Both the position numbers and the translations under genes were made by a program. From Legionella qingyii (GTDB taxonomy: Bacteria > Pseudomonadota > Gammaproteobacteria > Legionellales > Legionellaceae), in the NCBI RefSeq assembly GCF_003184185.1, contig NZ_QHJG01000010.1, positions 1-64,000 on the forward strand: a stretch of DNA of 64,000 bases, given 5' to 3'. Under the pieces are notes generated by a model. The model ran no database searches and was not told where the DNA came from. It worked only from the letters and a program-made list of their open reading frames with translations. Shown piece by piece: positions 7,221-17,448 of the stretch (position 1 is the stretch's first letter; each line of letters starts with the position of its first letter).

Positions 7221-9311
7221 TTACGCCATCGCTGCGGCTTTCTTTTCTTTCTCTTTGGCAATAACTGCTTCAGCTACATTGTTTGGACAAGGAGCATAGT
7301 GAGAGAATTCCATTGAGAATTGACCACGACCAGAGGTAAGAGTACGCAATGTACTGATGTAACCAAACATTTCTGAAAGAGGAACATCGGCCTTAATGCG
7401 GACACCAGCAGCACTGGGCTCTTGGCCTGAGATCATACCACGACGACGGTTCAAGTCACCAATCACATTACCAACATCCTCTTCTGTGCTATAAACGTCA
7501 ACCTTCATGATGGGTTCAAGCAATTGTGGACCAGCTTTTGGTATCGATTGACGAAAAGCACCTTTCGCTGCGATTTCGAATGCGATGGCTGAAGAGTCAA
7601 CGGCATGGTAAGCACCATCGGTGAGGTTAACTACAACATCCAATACAGGGAAACCAGCTAAAGTACCTGAATCCATCATTGAACGGAACCCTTTCTCGAT
7701 TGCAGGGAAGAATTCTTTGGGAACGTTTCCACCCACAACGGATGTGATGAAAGTGAATCCAGTATTTGGCTCGCCTGGTGAGATAGTATAATCAATTTTA
7801 CCATATTGACCAGCACCACCTGACTGCTTCTTGTGAGTATAGCTGTCTTGAATCGATTTGGTTATCGTTTCACGGTAAGCAACCTGTGGTTGGCCTACTA
7901 TCAACTCAACATCGTAGGTACGCTTCAGAATATCCACTTTAATATCAAGGTGTAATTCCCCCATACCACGGAGAATGGTTTCACCTGAGTCTTGATCAGT
8001 TTCCACTCTAAACGTTGGATCTTCTGCAACCATCTTACCAATAGCAATAGCCATTTTTTCGGTAGCGCCTTTATCTTTTGGTGTGACCGCAATAGAGATA
8101 ACTGGCTCAGGGAAAACCATCGCTTCGAGTGTGCACTCATGATTCGGATCGCAAAGAGTATGGCCAGTTCGAACGTTTTTCATGCCTACAATCGCGATAA
8201 TGTCACCTGCTTCAGCACTTTGTAATTCATGACGCTCATTCGCCTGCATCTCAACCATACGACCAACCCGTTCAGTTTTACCGGTAAAGGAGTTGAGAAT
8301 CGTATCCCCTTTATTTAGTCTTCCTGAATAGATACGTACGAACGTTAGAGCACCAAAACGGTCATCCATAATTTTAAATGCCAAGGCGCGGAATGGCTCA
8401 TCAGGAGAAACGATAGCGTATTGGCCATTTGGCTCACCTTCAGCATTGGTCAAAGGTTGTGGATTAACTTCATGTGGAGCAGGCAAATAGTCAACAACTG
8501 CATCCAATAATAGCTGCATCCCTTTGTTTTTAAAGGCCGAACCGCAATAAGTTGGGAAGAAGGCTAATTCAAGCGTACCTTTACGGATACAACGCTTAAT
8601 TTCTTCTATTGAAGGTTCCTCACCTTCTAAATAAGCCATCAACAACTCATCATCCATTTCAAGTGCCGATTCAATTAATTGCGCACGATACGTTTCAACA
8701 TCGTCCTTCATATCGGCTGGTACGTCTGTAACTTTGTAATTTTCTGGCTGGCCAGACTCATCCCAAACATAGGCTTGACGAGTTAATAAATCGACCACAC
8801 CTACGAAGCTGTCTTCAAAGCCAATTGGCAAAGTCATGATTAAAGGATGTGCACCTAATACTTTTTTAATTTGCTCAGTTACTCTCAAGAAGTTCGCGCC
8901 GATACGGTCAAGTTTGTTTACGAAAATCAAACGAGATACTTTTGAGTTGTTCGCATAGCGCCAGTTAGTTTCTGACTGAGGTTCAACGCCGCCAGAACCA
9001 CAGAATACGCCGATACCGCCATCGAGTACTTTCAGTGAACGATATACTTCTACAGTGAAGTCAACGTGTCCTGGGGTATCGATTACGTTGAAGCGATGAC
9101 CTTTCCAGAAGCAGCTGACTGCTGCTGACTGGATGGTAATACCGCGCTCGGCTTCTTGTTCCATGAAATCGGTTGTTGATTCACCATCGTGAACCTCACC
9201 TATTTTGTGTATTCTACCAGTGAGCTTAAGAATACGCTCGGTAGTGGTGGTTTTTCCGGCATCTACGTGGGCGAAGATACCAATATTTCTATAAAGGTTT
9301 AAATCAGTCAT
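7221..9311 (-). CDS. fusA: translation elongation factor G
   Basis: A full-length 696-residue EF-G, the GTPase that drives tRNA-mRNA translocation on the ribosome. The G-domain motifs are all present: [10 protein letters not shown] (residues 14-23), switch II DTPGH and NKLDR for guanine recognition. Domains II-V are present, including a YGKIDY-like domain IV segment and a lysine/alanine-rich C-terminus. It is intact with typical length. The unusual point is the setting: it is not flanked by rpsL, rpsG or tuf but by an effector-like gene and a DUF4169 gene. This copy may therefore be a second EF-G or a relocated one. Switch and domain IV residues look like ordinary translocation EF-G and not like a ribosome-protection protein. 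Confidence 0.95.
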   Translation of the reverse strand: MTDLNLYRNIGIFAHVDAGKTTTTERILKLTGRIHKIGEVHDGESTTDFMEQEAERGITIQSAAVSCFWKGHRFNVIDTPGHVDFTVEVYRSLKVLDGGIGVFCGSGGVEPQSETNWRYANNSKVSRLIFVNKLDRIGANFLRVTEQIKKVLGAHPLIMTLPIGFEDSFVGVVDLLTRQAYVWDESGQPENYKVTDVPADMKDDVETYRAQLIESALEMDDELLMAYLEGEEPSIEEIKRCIRKGTLELAFFPTYCGSAFKNKGMQLLLDAVVDYLPAPHEVNPQPLTNAEGEPNGQYAIVSPDEPFRALAFKIMDDRFGALTFVRIYSGRLNKGDTILNSFTGKTERVGRMVEMQANERHELQSAEAGDIIAIVGMKNVRTGHTLCDPNHECTLEAMVFPEPVISIAVTPKDKGATEKMAIAIGKMVAEDPTFRVETDQDSGETILRGMGELHLDIKVDILKRTYDVELIVGQPQVAYRETITKSIQDSYTHKKQSGGAGQYGKIDYTISPGEPNTGFTFITSVVGGNVPKEFFPAIEKGFRSMMDSGTLAGFPVLDVVVNLTDGAYHAVDSSAIAFEIAAKGAFRQSIPKAGPQLLEPIMKVDVYSTEEDVGNVIGDLNRRRGMISGQEPSAAGVRIKADVPLSEMFGYISTLRTLTSGRGQFSMEFSHYAPCPNNVAEAVIAKEKEKKAAAMA

Positions 9312-9511
9312 AGCGCTCTTATAAAGTTAATGGATAAAAATTTGTCACATATTGTACAGTATTTTAACCGGATTTGCAGCAAAAACTTGTTCCATTAATC
9401 ATTTTTTTATGATTATTTCGCGCTAATTCTGTTGATGTATCTCTGTATTTAGATGATTTGAGTGTATTTTATGCGCTATAGTATAAACAATACATAATTG
9501 AAGAGAGTACC

Positions 9512-9700
9512 ATGGTAGACGTCATTAATCTTAATAAAAAGAGAAAGGCTAAAATTCGTTTGGAAAAAGAAAAAAGAGCTTCTCAAAATCGCATTAAATT
9601 TGGAGGGACAAAAAAGGAAAAGCAGATAGAGAAACAGGAAAATGAACGTAATGAACGACTTCTGGATGGTCACAAGTTGGAAAAAGAGGAGAAACAATAA
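9512..9700 (+). CDS. DUF4169 family small basic protein
   Basis: This 62-residue, highly charged protein begins MVDVINLNKKRKAK and continues with ENRIKFGGTKKEK and ERNERLLDGHKLE. That is the pattern of DUF4169 (V-NL-RKAK ... N---FG-TK-E ... LDGH-L). Members are widespread in proteobacteria and have no assigned function. The lysine-rich helix suggests nucleic-acid or ribosome contact, but that is only inference. GAGAG lies eight bases before the ATG. It converges on the Fic gene with a 14-base gap. Confidence 0.75.
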   Translation: MVDVINLNKKRKAKIRLEKEKRASQNRIKFGGTKKEKQIEKQENERNERLLDGHKLEKEEKQ

Positions 9701-9714
9701 AATTGTTTGCCTAT

Positions 9715-11016
9715 CTAAGATTGTTCACACCGAAACCAGGAACTCTCTGCTTTACTCCATTCTAAATAGTGCCCTTTTACTTCCTGAAATTGAATTAAAG
9801 CCCCTTTAAAAATGGCTGCCTCCTCAGCACTCAGGCGTGATAGGAGTTCTTCTGTATCAACATTGGGTGTTACCATTTCATCACTTGAAATATAGTGTGG
9901 AAATTCCAAGATTTTCTCCATTTCTTTTTCTGCTCGTAAATACTCATCTATTAGCTCTTTTACGGAGTAACCTGGAATTATGTTTGAATTAAGAATTAAA
10001 ACAGGTAAAAAATTTTCACGCATTAATAAAAATTGGGATAAAAGCATGGAATATGTACGGCCTACCCCGTCTTGAAAAGGATGGTGTAATACCGTATGTT
10101 TTAAATATGTAAATATTGCGGTCAACTTATCTTGTTTTGTTTTCGCATGTTCTAATGCGTCTTCTAATTGTTGAATATGCTCGGAACAAACTGCATGTAA
10201 AAATTTACTGGAATCACTCTCATTTTTTTCTTCAGAAATATAGGAAATAACAGCGCCTTCTTTTAAATTGTCCCATATTTTATTCGCAACTAAATGAGTA
10301 TCCTCAGTCAGAAAATTTGAAATGTATTCTTTACTCTCCTTATTTTGTATCAAAAAAACCAAACCAGACTCCCCCATTTTTTCCTCTACTGATTTTAGGT
10401 ATTCAATCGTTTCGATTAATCCCTCGAGTGAATCAGTGTTAATATTCATTTGCCATGAGGCACCAATACTGCGAAATTCACCTGGAGTTTGAGCTAACAT
10501 GTTCTTTACCCCCGAAGTGCAGGTTTTATGTAGCTCTTTAATAAAATCCAGTGTAAAGAGTCGATCTGATAATATATTTTCTACAACGAGGCTAAATCCT
10601 TTGGCAACATTTAATAAATAGCCAGGTTCATTATCTTCAAATCCTAACCAGCCTTGATGCTTATTAAAAAGTGAAGTAACACGCTCACTTTTTCTATCTT
10701 GGGCATGAAATATATTGTTTAGTACAGTTAAAGCTTCGTGGTCACCCAATTGTTCTGCAAGCTGGTATACTTGTCCTATAGTGACATCTTTTACAAGTTT
10801 TTCAATTTCAGAAACCGGGATATTTTGGGCTTGCTCCTCGGATGCCCCATTCATTTTTGCATATAATACTCGATATAACCCCTGTCTAAAATCATATCGC
10901 GCTCGTTCCACAAAAAACCGCCAAAATTCATTTTCTGGAAAATGTTTAAAAAAATGTTCTAGAGCGCTTTCTTTAAAAGTCTTGGAGTCTTTTTTCCTAA
11001 AAAACTTATGGAGCAT
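9715..11016 (-). CDS. Fic-domain protein with variant active-site motif
   Basis: The 433-residue product (from the ATG at 11016; a TTG three codons upstream is the alternative) carries a Fic domain in its C-terminal half. The motif HPFQDGVGRTYS is at residues 315-326, counted from the upstream TTG. A preceding TPGEFRSIG segment around 180-188 matches the conserved PG-FR element of Fido proteins. Fic enzymes use the motif His to transfer a nucleotide or phosphocholine moiety to target hydroxyls. Compared with the canonical HPFx(D/E)GNGRxxR, the Asn is Val and the second Arg is Ser, so substrate or chemistry may differ. The N-terminal 120 residues are helical and unassigned. No antitoxin-like partner or inhibitory helix is evident next to it. 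An effector role is plausible. Confidence 0.75.
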   Translation of the reverse strand: MLHKFFRKKDSKTFKESALEHFFKHFPENEFWRFFVERARYDFRQGLYRVLYAKMNGASEEQAQNIPVSEIEKLVKDVTIGQVYQLAEQLGDHEALTVLNNIFHAQDRKSERVTSLFNKHQGWLGFEDNEPGYLLNVAKGFSLVVENILSDRLFTLDFIKELHKTCTSGVKNMLAQTPGEFRSIGASWQMNINTDSLEGLIETIEYLKSVEEKMGESGLVFLIQNKESKEYISNFLTEDTHLVANKIWDNLKEGAVISYISEEKNESDSSKFLHAVCSEHIQQLEDALEHAKTKQDKLTAIFTYLKHTVLHHPFQDGVGRTYSMLLSQFLLMRENFLPVLILNSNIIPGYSVKELIDEYLRAEKEMEKILEFPHYISSDEMVTPNVDTEELLSRLSAEEAAIFKGALIQFQEVKGHYLEWSKAESSWFRCEQS

Positions 11017-11221
11017 GATGGCCAATCATTTAAATGAAATTAAGGTAATTATAGAGCATTTTGGTGTCATTTAGCGTAATGTATGACCTTCCTATAATAA
11101 AGATGACTCTAACACTGAAATTCAATCTGCTCAATAACAGATCACTTACTATTAGTAAACTATAATTATTGAAAAGATATTTATCACTCCAGCCATGATA
11201 TAAATTGGTATAGGAAATATT

Positions 11222-13093
11222 ATGAGTTTTAGCAATGATACCGAGTTAGGCTCACAATCTGAGCAGTTAATAGCTCAGATTGGCTTTTATACACCCATAT
11301 CCTCAAGCAATTCTGATACAAATCAAAAAGAGATAGATAGTCATTTTGTAGTCGATCGTCTTTCAGGAGAAAGTGTAGCAAAACTTTATGAAGGAATTAT
11401 CGAATATAAGTTAAAATATGCACAAGAAGTTGAGAAATATAAGAGAGACCATGGAATCACCAGTGATGAGGATAAAGAAGAAACCAATGATCGTACGTTC
11501 TTTAGAAAACAATTTATAAAATTGGTTGCAGAACAAAATGCTTCAAAAGATGGTAAATATCGCGGAGATCCTACAGTTCGGGAAACAAATCCTGAAAAGG
11601 CAACTATTTCAATGCATAGTTTTCTCGGTAAAGAAGGTACTGAGTTGTATAAACTGGCCTTGGAAGAGGAAATGAATAGCAATGAATACATGAATGCAGT
11701 TTTTCGATCCTCTACCACCCATTTTGAAGGAGAGAAATGGAAGCAACGCCCAGTTGTTATTGTTGCAGGACCTTCAGGTAGTGGTAAATCATTTGCTGCT
11801 AAAGCAGCTGTGGAGAAATCAACAGAACTTCTTCCTAAACAAGAGGGTGATAAATCTGGAAATGATGTGGTATCTGTTGACGGTGGTGTCATTCGCGAAG
11901 TCTCTCAAATGAGAAAATTAGTAATTCAGGCTGCAAATAATAAAGGGTATACGGGTATTTCAGATTTACACTCAAAAAGCAGTATCTTGGAGGATGTAAA
12001 AGATAGAATGCGAGAGGCTGTTTTCGTAACAGTATCACCTGATAGTGGTCTACCATTACTTGGTGTAGTCATTCCTGAAACGTTCTCATCTAATCTTAAT
12101 CCAGCAAGAGGTCCAAAATTACTTAGCGACATTGAAAAATTACCCAATTCAAAACCAATATTTTGTCGAGTAGACGGTGAAGATTCTACTTTATTTCCAA
12201 AAGTTGTTACTTATATGGGAACAAGAAGAGCCTTGAAAACATCTGATTTTCCCCAAACTGATGATCCAAAGCAGCCACCATCTCTTGATTTGAATAATAC
12301 GAAAATTCCTGAATCGAAAGCCTATGGTAAAAAAGGATTTGGTTTCGGACAATTTGGATCAAAATCAGCGGAAAAATGGTTTAAAAAACATAGCCGAGAC
12401 AATTTAACGATGATTATTACTAATGATCTAGTTCTTAAAAAAGAAAATCCTGAAGGTTCTCATAATTGGATTGATGCAAATCCCAATGATAAAGGGACCG
12501 TTTTAGTTTCAAAGCGGGTGTTCGATTCATGGAAAAAAGGACACGAAATCTTTAATCCTGGGGATCCAAAAGCCGTGCCATTACATGATTTTATTGAACA
12601 TTTTAAGTTTGGCTCCCTAATAAAAACTTCTGCAGAGATCGATTTAGCCATAGCAAAAAAAGAAATTGAAATACGAAGATCGATAGTTGCTTATGATCTG
12701 GAAAAAGCCGTAGTTAAATATGGAGCTCAGCATTATGCAGTAGCAAAATTAAAAGAAAAACTAGACCATCTAGATATTATTTTGAAGAATATTGAGATTG
12801 TTGGTACAAAGGATAAAGAAAGTGTAGATCAGTTGCAACAACAAATAATTAGTGCAATTGATGAAATGAAAGAAAATCAGGAGTTTGCATATTTTAGCAA
12901 AACGAAAAAGGCATTAAAACATGCAGTTAAAGCATTAGGTAAATTATCTGATGAATTAAATGATGCTGAGAAAACTAGCCAACTTCAACAAGGTTACAGA
13001 GATAAATTGCAGGAGCTTAGATCGACATCTCCTAATGCGGAAAAGGAGCTTACCATTACCGAGCCAAGTATTCGTAAAAATGCAAATCCTTAA
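11222..13093 (+). CDS. zeta-toxin-like P-loop protein with C-terminal coiled coil
   Basis: A 623-residue protein with a Walker A motif GPSGSGKS at residues 183-190, after the hydrophobic strand PVVIVA. It is followed by VSVDGGVIRE (D220), which resembles the zeta-toxin/UDP-GlcNAc kinase layout (P-loop, then D-D-x-R). The segment GYTGISDLHSKSS and nearby charged residues could form the substrate lid. Residues 475-600 are coiled coil (KAVVKYGAQHYAVAKLKEKL). There is no epsilon antitoxin gene beside it, so it does not look like a normal toxin-antitoxin pair; effector use of the fold is plausible. AGGA precedes the ATG with suitable spacing. The P-loop is certain; the zeta assignment is tentative. 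Confidence 0.6.
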   Translation: MSFSNDTELGSQSEQLIAQIGFYTPISSSNSDTNQKEIDSHFVVDRLSGESVAKLYEGIIEYKLKYAQEVEKYKRDHGITSDEDKEETNDRTFFRKQFIKLVAEQNASKDGKYRGDPTVRETNPEKATISMHSFLGKEGTELYKLALEEEMNSNEYMNAVFRSSTTHFEGEKWKQRPVVIVAGPSGSGKSFAAKAAVEKSTELLPKQEGDKSGNDVVSVDGGVIREVSQMRKLVIQAANNKGYTGISDLHSKSSILEDVKDRMREAVFVTVSPDSGLPLLGVVIPETFSSNLNPARGPKLLSDIEKLPNSKPIFCRVDGEDSTLFPKVVTYMGTRRALKTSDFPQTDDPKQPPSLDLNNTKIPESKAYGKKGFGFGQFGSKSAEKWFKKHSRDNLTMIITNDLVLKKENPEGSHNWIDANPNDKGTVLVSKRVFDSWKKGHEIFNPGDPKAVPLHDFIEHFKFGSLIKTSAEIDLAIAKKEIEIRRSIVAYDLEKAVVKYGAQHYAVAKLKEKLDHLDIILKNIEIVGTKDKESVDQLQQQIISAIDEMKENQEFAYFSKTKKALKHAVKALGKLSDELNDAEKTSQLQQGYRDKLQELRSTSPNAEKELTITEPSIRKNANP

Positions 13094-13157
13094 TCAGTAC
13101 ATCTCATAGAAGAGTATTCATTTAACTGGCCACCAGGCAATTCTCGTTTAAAGAAAT

Positions 13158-13871
13158 TTAAAAATATCGCCGATACAGCTTTAAATAAGTCCCATCATTT
13201 TCTAATTCAATAAGATATTTGTTAACTGTACCAATGAGATCCTCATGATTTGTATTGGCCATAATCCCATATCCTGTTCCCATTGGAGCACCAACTGCTC
13301 TAAGTTGATCACTGCTATTAGCAACCCAATATTCAACTATGTCACTATCGAACAAGGCTACATCGACGTCACCGTTATTGAGTGCCTGTAACACGTCATC
13401 TACAGTATTATATTCCTGTACCTGAGCTGTATCACCAAATTGCGATGCGACCCAAGCCTTGAAAATAGTTCCCTTTTCTATTCCAACAGTTTTACCCTGA
13501 ATATCATTAATTGCTTTAACTGAACTCGATACCTTGGTTACATATTGCCCACCACCGATAAGGTAAGGCATACTAAAAAGAACGCTTTTCTCTCTATCCG
13601 GGGTAATCGCTATTGCGCCTATGGCTAAGTCAATTTGGCCATTTTCTACTTCATTAAATAAGTCCTTGAAAGTAATATTAGTGAAGTGACAGTCCAATTG
13701 CGCACGTTGACATATTTCCTTCATGAGATCGATTTCAAAACCATAAAATTGGGTTTTATCTTTTAATGGGATTTTAAAAGGTGGGCCAGAATCTGATGTA
13801 CCAATGAGAACTGGCTGCGCAAACAAATGCAAAGAGCATAAGAAGCAAGCTAGAAATAATTTTAGGCGCAT
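13158..13871 (-). CDS. periplasmic amino-acid-binding protein (SBP family 3), orphan
   Basis: A 237-residue family 3 solute-binding protein with a signal peptide (MRLKLFLACFLCSLHLFA) and the family signature GFEIDLMKEICQRA. Two lobes end in the typical GYGIMANTNHEDL region. The ligand pocket residues resemble arginine/lysine/histidine or glutamine binders (ArtJ/GlnH type), but I cannot choose the ligand. No permease or ATPase gene is adjacent, so it must either share an ABC importer encoded elsewhere (one lies at 55488-57518 in this window) or act as a sensor. It converges with the P-loop gene across 64 bases without a clear hairpin. Confidence 0.8.
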   Translation of the reverse strand: MRLKLFLACFLCSLHLFAQPVLIGTSDSGPPFKIPLKDKTQFYGFEIDLMKEICQRAQLDCHFTNITFKDLFNEVENGQIDLAIGAIAITPDREKSVLFSMPYLIGGGQYVTKVSSSVKAINDIQGKTVGIEKGTIFKAWVASQFGDTAQVQEYNTVDDVLQALNNGDVDVALFDSDIVEYWVANSSDQLRAVGAPMGTGYGIMANTNHEDLIGTVNKYLIELENDGTYLKLYRRYF

Positions 13872-14108
13872 AAGACTTCCTTATCCATTTACTTTTTATT
13901 TTAGACCAATTTTAACTCATCTAAATTTTGAACAAGAACGGTATTTTCTTCTGAGTCCATATAACTCATCGTTTTATTTAAATTTTGATCTCCAACGCTA
14001 TTAAGGGTTCATATAATTTGAGTACAATTGTCATAGAGTACTCCAGTTATTTGAAGTAAAAACTAATTTTCATGGGCTATAATTTGATCAAATAGTAGAG
14101 ATATTGCC

Positions 14109-14987
14109 ATGACTCAGTTTTCTAAAATGAAAATGCATACAGGTTGGTTAGCTAATGCATATCATCCTTTTTTCGATGAATCTCCAATTTATAGTTGGGG
14201 TTACATGTATTATGATTTAAATGGAAACTATTTCCAAATCATGTCTGAGCAACATTTATTAACAGATTTTTTTCATAATGAGCTCTACGCAACACAAATA
14301 CTAAGAGATATTGAAATATTAGATTATGAATATTATGTCTCAAACGTTTCCGGCGATAATTTCCTAGATGATGAACTGAAAGGAGTTGTGACCGCGCGAG
14401 GATATACTTTTTTTTATGATTTTATAAAAAGAAATAATACTCCTACTCAATTTTCTACAGAAATCATTACTCTTGCCTCTACTTCAGATCCAATTAAATC
14501 AAACAATTTCATATTAAATAATTTAGGTATTTTAGATAAAGTTTGTGAAGATATCGCGAATAAATGTCGTAAGCTATTAAGTAAAGAAAATTTATTAATC
14601 TTGCCAAAAGACTTCACGATGAAAGTGAATGAAACATTTGCAAATAAAAAGGACCCTCCTCTAAATTTACACAATAAAATCTTAAATTATGCAAATAAAT
14701 CACAAACGATATCTGAATTTTTTGATAAGACCTTTGATTTCACGCAGTTGCCATTTAGTTTTTTAGCATGTAAGAACCTTACTCATAAAGAGAAAGAAAT
14801 TATTTATTTATATTATTATGGTTTCAGCTTACCTCGTATAGCAAGCATACTGGAAATTTCAAAACGTACGGTTGACAAGAATTTGGAACATATCAGAAAT
14901 AAACTCCAATGTGAGAATAGCAGTCAAATTATTCCTGCCTTATTAAGATTTGATAAATCGATTATGTCTGCCACAAAGAAGTCATAG
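14109..14987 (+). CDS. LuxR-type transcriptional regulator
   Basis: A 292-residue protein with a C-terminal LuxR/FixJ-type helix-turn-helix at about residues 222-280. LTHKEKEIIYLYYYGFSL is followed by the recognition helix region EISKRTVDKNLEHIRNKL. The N-terminal 200 residues are not an obvious response-regulator receiver or acyl-homoserine-lactone domain (no conserved DD/D/K set). They resemble the sensory halves of the LuxR-like regulators common in Legionella. Target genes cannot be inferred from position, because both neighbours are separated by gaps of more than 200 bases. DNA-binding class is secure; the signal is unknown. Confidence 0.8.
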   Translation: MTQFSKMKMHTGWLANAYHPFFDESPIYSWGYMYYDLNGNYFQIMSEQHLLTDFFHNELYATQILRDIEILDYEYYVSNVSGDNFLDDELKGVVTARGYTFFYDFIKRNNTPTQFSTEIITLASTSDPIKSNNFILNNLGILDKVCEDIANKCRKLLSKENLLILPKDFTMKVNETFANKKDPPLNLHNKILNYANKSQTISEFFDKTFDFTQLPFSFLACKNLTHKEKEIIYLYYYGFSLPRIASILEISKRTVDKNLEHIRNKLQCENSSQIIPALLRFDKSIMSATKKS

Positions 14988-15450
14988 GATTAATTTTTCG
15001 CAGAATAGTTTTTAAAATTTCTAAACCCATATGTTTTAGATAGGTCCAGAGATGTGGAACAAAATTTAAGGAAAATAAGAGCTATTCCTAGACGTTCAGT
15101 TTAATCATCCCACTCACAGAATGGCTTATCCACAAGTCCATGGGCCAGTAGAGTTTTCATTGTTTCGGATAGATCTGCGGACCATGTGGGTAAGGTATGT
15201 TACAGAGATCTCATGCTTTTTTACTATATCCAAATTATTTATAAGCTGCTGTGAAGTATCAGAAGGACTGTTGTGGTCTTCGGAAATAAATTGAGCGCTC
15301 TGATCGATGTTTAAGATTTCGCATTGCTCATTTTAATCCTAAATAAGATTAACCATATTACAGCAAATAAATTAGAAAAAGGCCCCTATTTCTATTCGTC
15401 AAACTATAATTTTATTATTGGAGAAGAATTCCGCATCTAATGGAGATAAG
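14988..15450. other. intergenic region without a confident gene
   Basis: This 463-base stretch shows no intact gene. On the minus strand about 70 codons are open between roughly 15130 and 15340, without a start codon at the open end and without a recognisable family, so I treat it as a possible gene scar at most. The last 60 bases before 15451 are the AT-rich leader of the next gene. Confidence 0.4.
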
Positions 15451-16491
15451 ATGAAAATTTCCCGGAATATGATGAATAAGGCCATTGAGGCTAAAATTAT
15501 CACAGAAAAACAAGCCAATGATTTAATTGAGTTCATAAAAAAACTACCCGAACAAAGCCCAGGATTTAATTTAACGAATGTTCTTTATTATTTTGGTGGA
15601 CTGATAGCTATAGGTGCCATGACATTATTCATGAATTTGGGATGGGAAATGTATGGTGGCTGGGGGATCTTATTTCTCTCAGTGTCCTATTCCATTCTAG
15701 GCATCGCACTTACTCATAAGTTACATGATACTGGATATAAAATTCCGGCTGGAATATGTGCCACCTTTGTAATCTGCCTTACTCCCCTGGCTATATATGG
15801 ACTTCAACAAGGAATGGGTTGGTGGCCACCAGATAATACGGTGTATCATGACTATCATGTCTATGTTAAATGGAACTGGATCTTCATGGAGCTAGGGACA
15901 CTTATCATAGGAATAATAATGGCCTGGATCTATCGTTATCCATTTATGATTATGCCCATTGCAGTTACTCTTTGGTACATGTCTATGGATCTTACCTCTA
16001 TGATTGCTCCTGATACTTATACCTATGAGCTAAGTGCTATGGTTTCTATGTATTTTGGAATAATTACCGTATTAATTGCTTTTTGGGTAGATGTCCGCTC
16101 AAGTCATTCAGCAGATTATGGCTTCTGGCTTTATATATTTGGAGTTATGGCTTTTTGGGGAGGATTGAGCGCACAACATTCAGACAGTGAGCTATCTAAA
16201 TTTATATACTTATGCATCAATCTATTAATGATCTTGATTGGAGTCATTTTAAATAGAAAAGTATTTGTACTATTTGGTGCTTTAGGTTCTTGTTGTTACT
16301 TAGGATATTTAGCATTTCGGGTATTTAATCTCAGTTACCTATTCCCTGTCGTTTTGACGGCTATTGGCTTTGCTATTATTTATTTAGGTATCATTTGGCA
16401 AAAAAATGAAGCGCAGATAACGCATAAAATCCGCTCGATACTACCCAAACCGTTACAGGATTTATTACAGTCTAGAGATCAAATGGAATAA
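15451..16491 (+). CDS. polytopic membrane protein, DUF2157-like
   Basis: The start is placed at the ATG at 15451 because GGAG at 15442-15445 sits five bases before it; an upstream TTG at 15418 has no such site. The 346-residue product has a short soluble N-terminus with a helix typical of DUF2157-type proteins (AIEAKIITEKQANDLIEFI), followed by about nine or ten hydrophobic segments beginning at NVLYYFGGLIAIGAMTLF. No transport or catalytic motif is visible. It is an inner-membrane protein of unknown role, and the family name is tentative. Confidence 0.7.
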   Translation: MKISRNMMNKAIEAKIITEKQANDLIEFIKKLPEQSPGFNLTNVLYYFGGLIAIGAMTLFMNLGWEMYGGWGILFLSVSYSILGIALTHKLHDTGYKIPAGICATFVICLTPLAIYGLQQGMGWWPPDNTVYHDYHVYVKWNWIFMELGTLIIGIIMAWIYRYPFMIMPIAVTLWYMSMDLTSMIAPDTYTYELSAMVSMYFGIITVLIAFWVDVRSSHSADYGFWLYIFGVMAFWGGLSAQHSDSELSKFIYLCINLLMILIGVILNRKVFVLFGALGSCCYLGYLAFRVFNLSYLFPVVLTAIGFAIIYLGIIWQKNEAQITHKIRSILPKPLQDLLQSRDQME

Positions 16492-16649
16492 GCGGACTAT
16501 TTCTTTAATGATAGATAATCCTTCTGTTTCAATTTATTTGTTAAAACCAAATAATGTCTATAATTAATACATGGTGTCATAAAAAATACGCACTCTATTT
16601 TAATCAATTTCGATTTTTGAAGTATTTTTTATTTATCCGGAGTGTTGGT

Positions 16650-17279
16650 ATGAGTATTGGGAAACAGTTCCTCGGCTTTTTTAAAAGCAAACCACAAGTT
16701 CTTAGTAAATTAGCATCAACAATAGATCATAATGTACCCTATTATAGAATTCATGGTACTTTTCCTGATAATGGTTTACCAATGAGAGGTAATTTTGACA
16801 GAGTAACTATTGAGGCACTTGCCAATTACATCTCAGGAAACAAACCACTTATTACGTATGGAGGAACTGTTGATCTCGATGTTTTATTCACAGGCTTTCT
16901 AAAAGACAAAAAAATTGAAAATGGAATGAATGGGCTCATCGTAGGAGTAGCAGAAAGAGTGATAGAGTTGTCTTCTTTATATGAGCCACTGGTTGATCAC
17001 TTTACAGATTTAAATCCAGAAGCCACACCTAAGAAAGTTGCTAATTTTGTAAAAAAACATGAAGCAATTATCGAGTCTTTACCCGAAGAACGTATTATTG
17101 CTTATATAACTGATTTAAAGGATTTTCTAGAAGGAGAGATTGTAAAAAACCATTTTGCCAATGTGAATTCCCAATTACCGCCTACGGTTACAATACATGA
17201 GTTACAAGATTCAGACTTTATTCGTGATTTATGGGAGGATGTTATGGCCTGTAAAGATACATTAAAAAATGAATATTAA
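16650..17279 (+). CDS. hypothetical protein
   Basis: I choose the ATG at 16650 because GGAG (16639-16642) lies seven bases upstream; a longer frame starting at 16554 lacks a ribosome-binding site. The 209-residue protein begins MSIGKQFLGFFKSKPQV and is mainly helical, with no signal peptide or transmembrane span. Residues 75-180 (ENGMNGLIVGVAERVIEL ... IIAYITDLKDFLEGEI) look like a helical bundle. I recognise no family. The location between a membrane protein and another small orphan suggests an accessory gene. Confidence 0.6.
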   Translation: MSIGKQFLGFFKSKPQVLSKLASTIDHNVPYYRIHGTFPDNGLPMRGNFDRVTIEALANYISGNKPLITYGGTVDLDVLFTGFLKDKKIENGMNGLIVGVAERVIELSSLYEPLVDHFTDLNPEATPKKVANFVKKHEAIIESLPEERIIAYITDLKDFLEGEIVKNHFANVNSQLPPTVTIHELQDSDFIRDLWEDVMACKDTLKNEY

Positions 17280-17448
17280 ATAACAGCTCAACTTGTCTAG
17301 AATTTATTACGCATTTCTTATTCATATAATCTAAACACCATAAAGTAATTTTTTTTACCAATAGGTCTATTTTATAGACATTTAATTTATTTAATATAAA
17401 ATCATTGTGTCTATATATTAATCGACACAAACACGAAAAGGGTTTTAT

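Noticed and set aside
9476..9697. 73-codon frame antisense to the DUF4169 gene
   Set aside because: Its Phe/Leu-rich content is the complement of a lysine-rich gene on the plus strand.
11386..11892. 168-codon frame antisense to the P-loop gene
   Set aside because: It is the reverse-strand shadow of a well-supported gene and is rich in Ser/Phe/Leu, as such shadows are.
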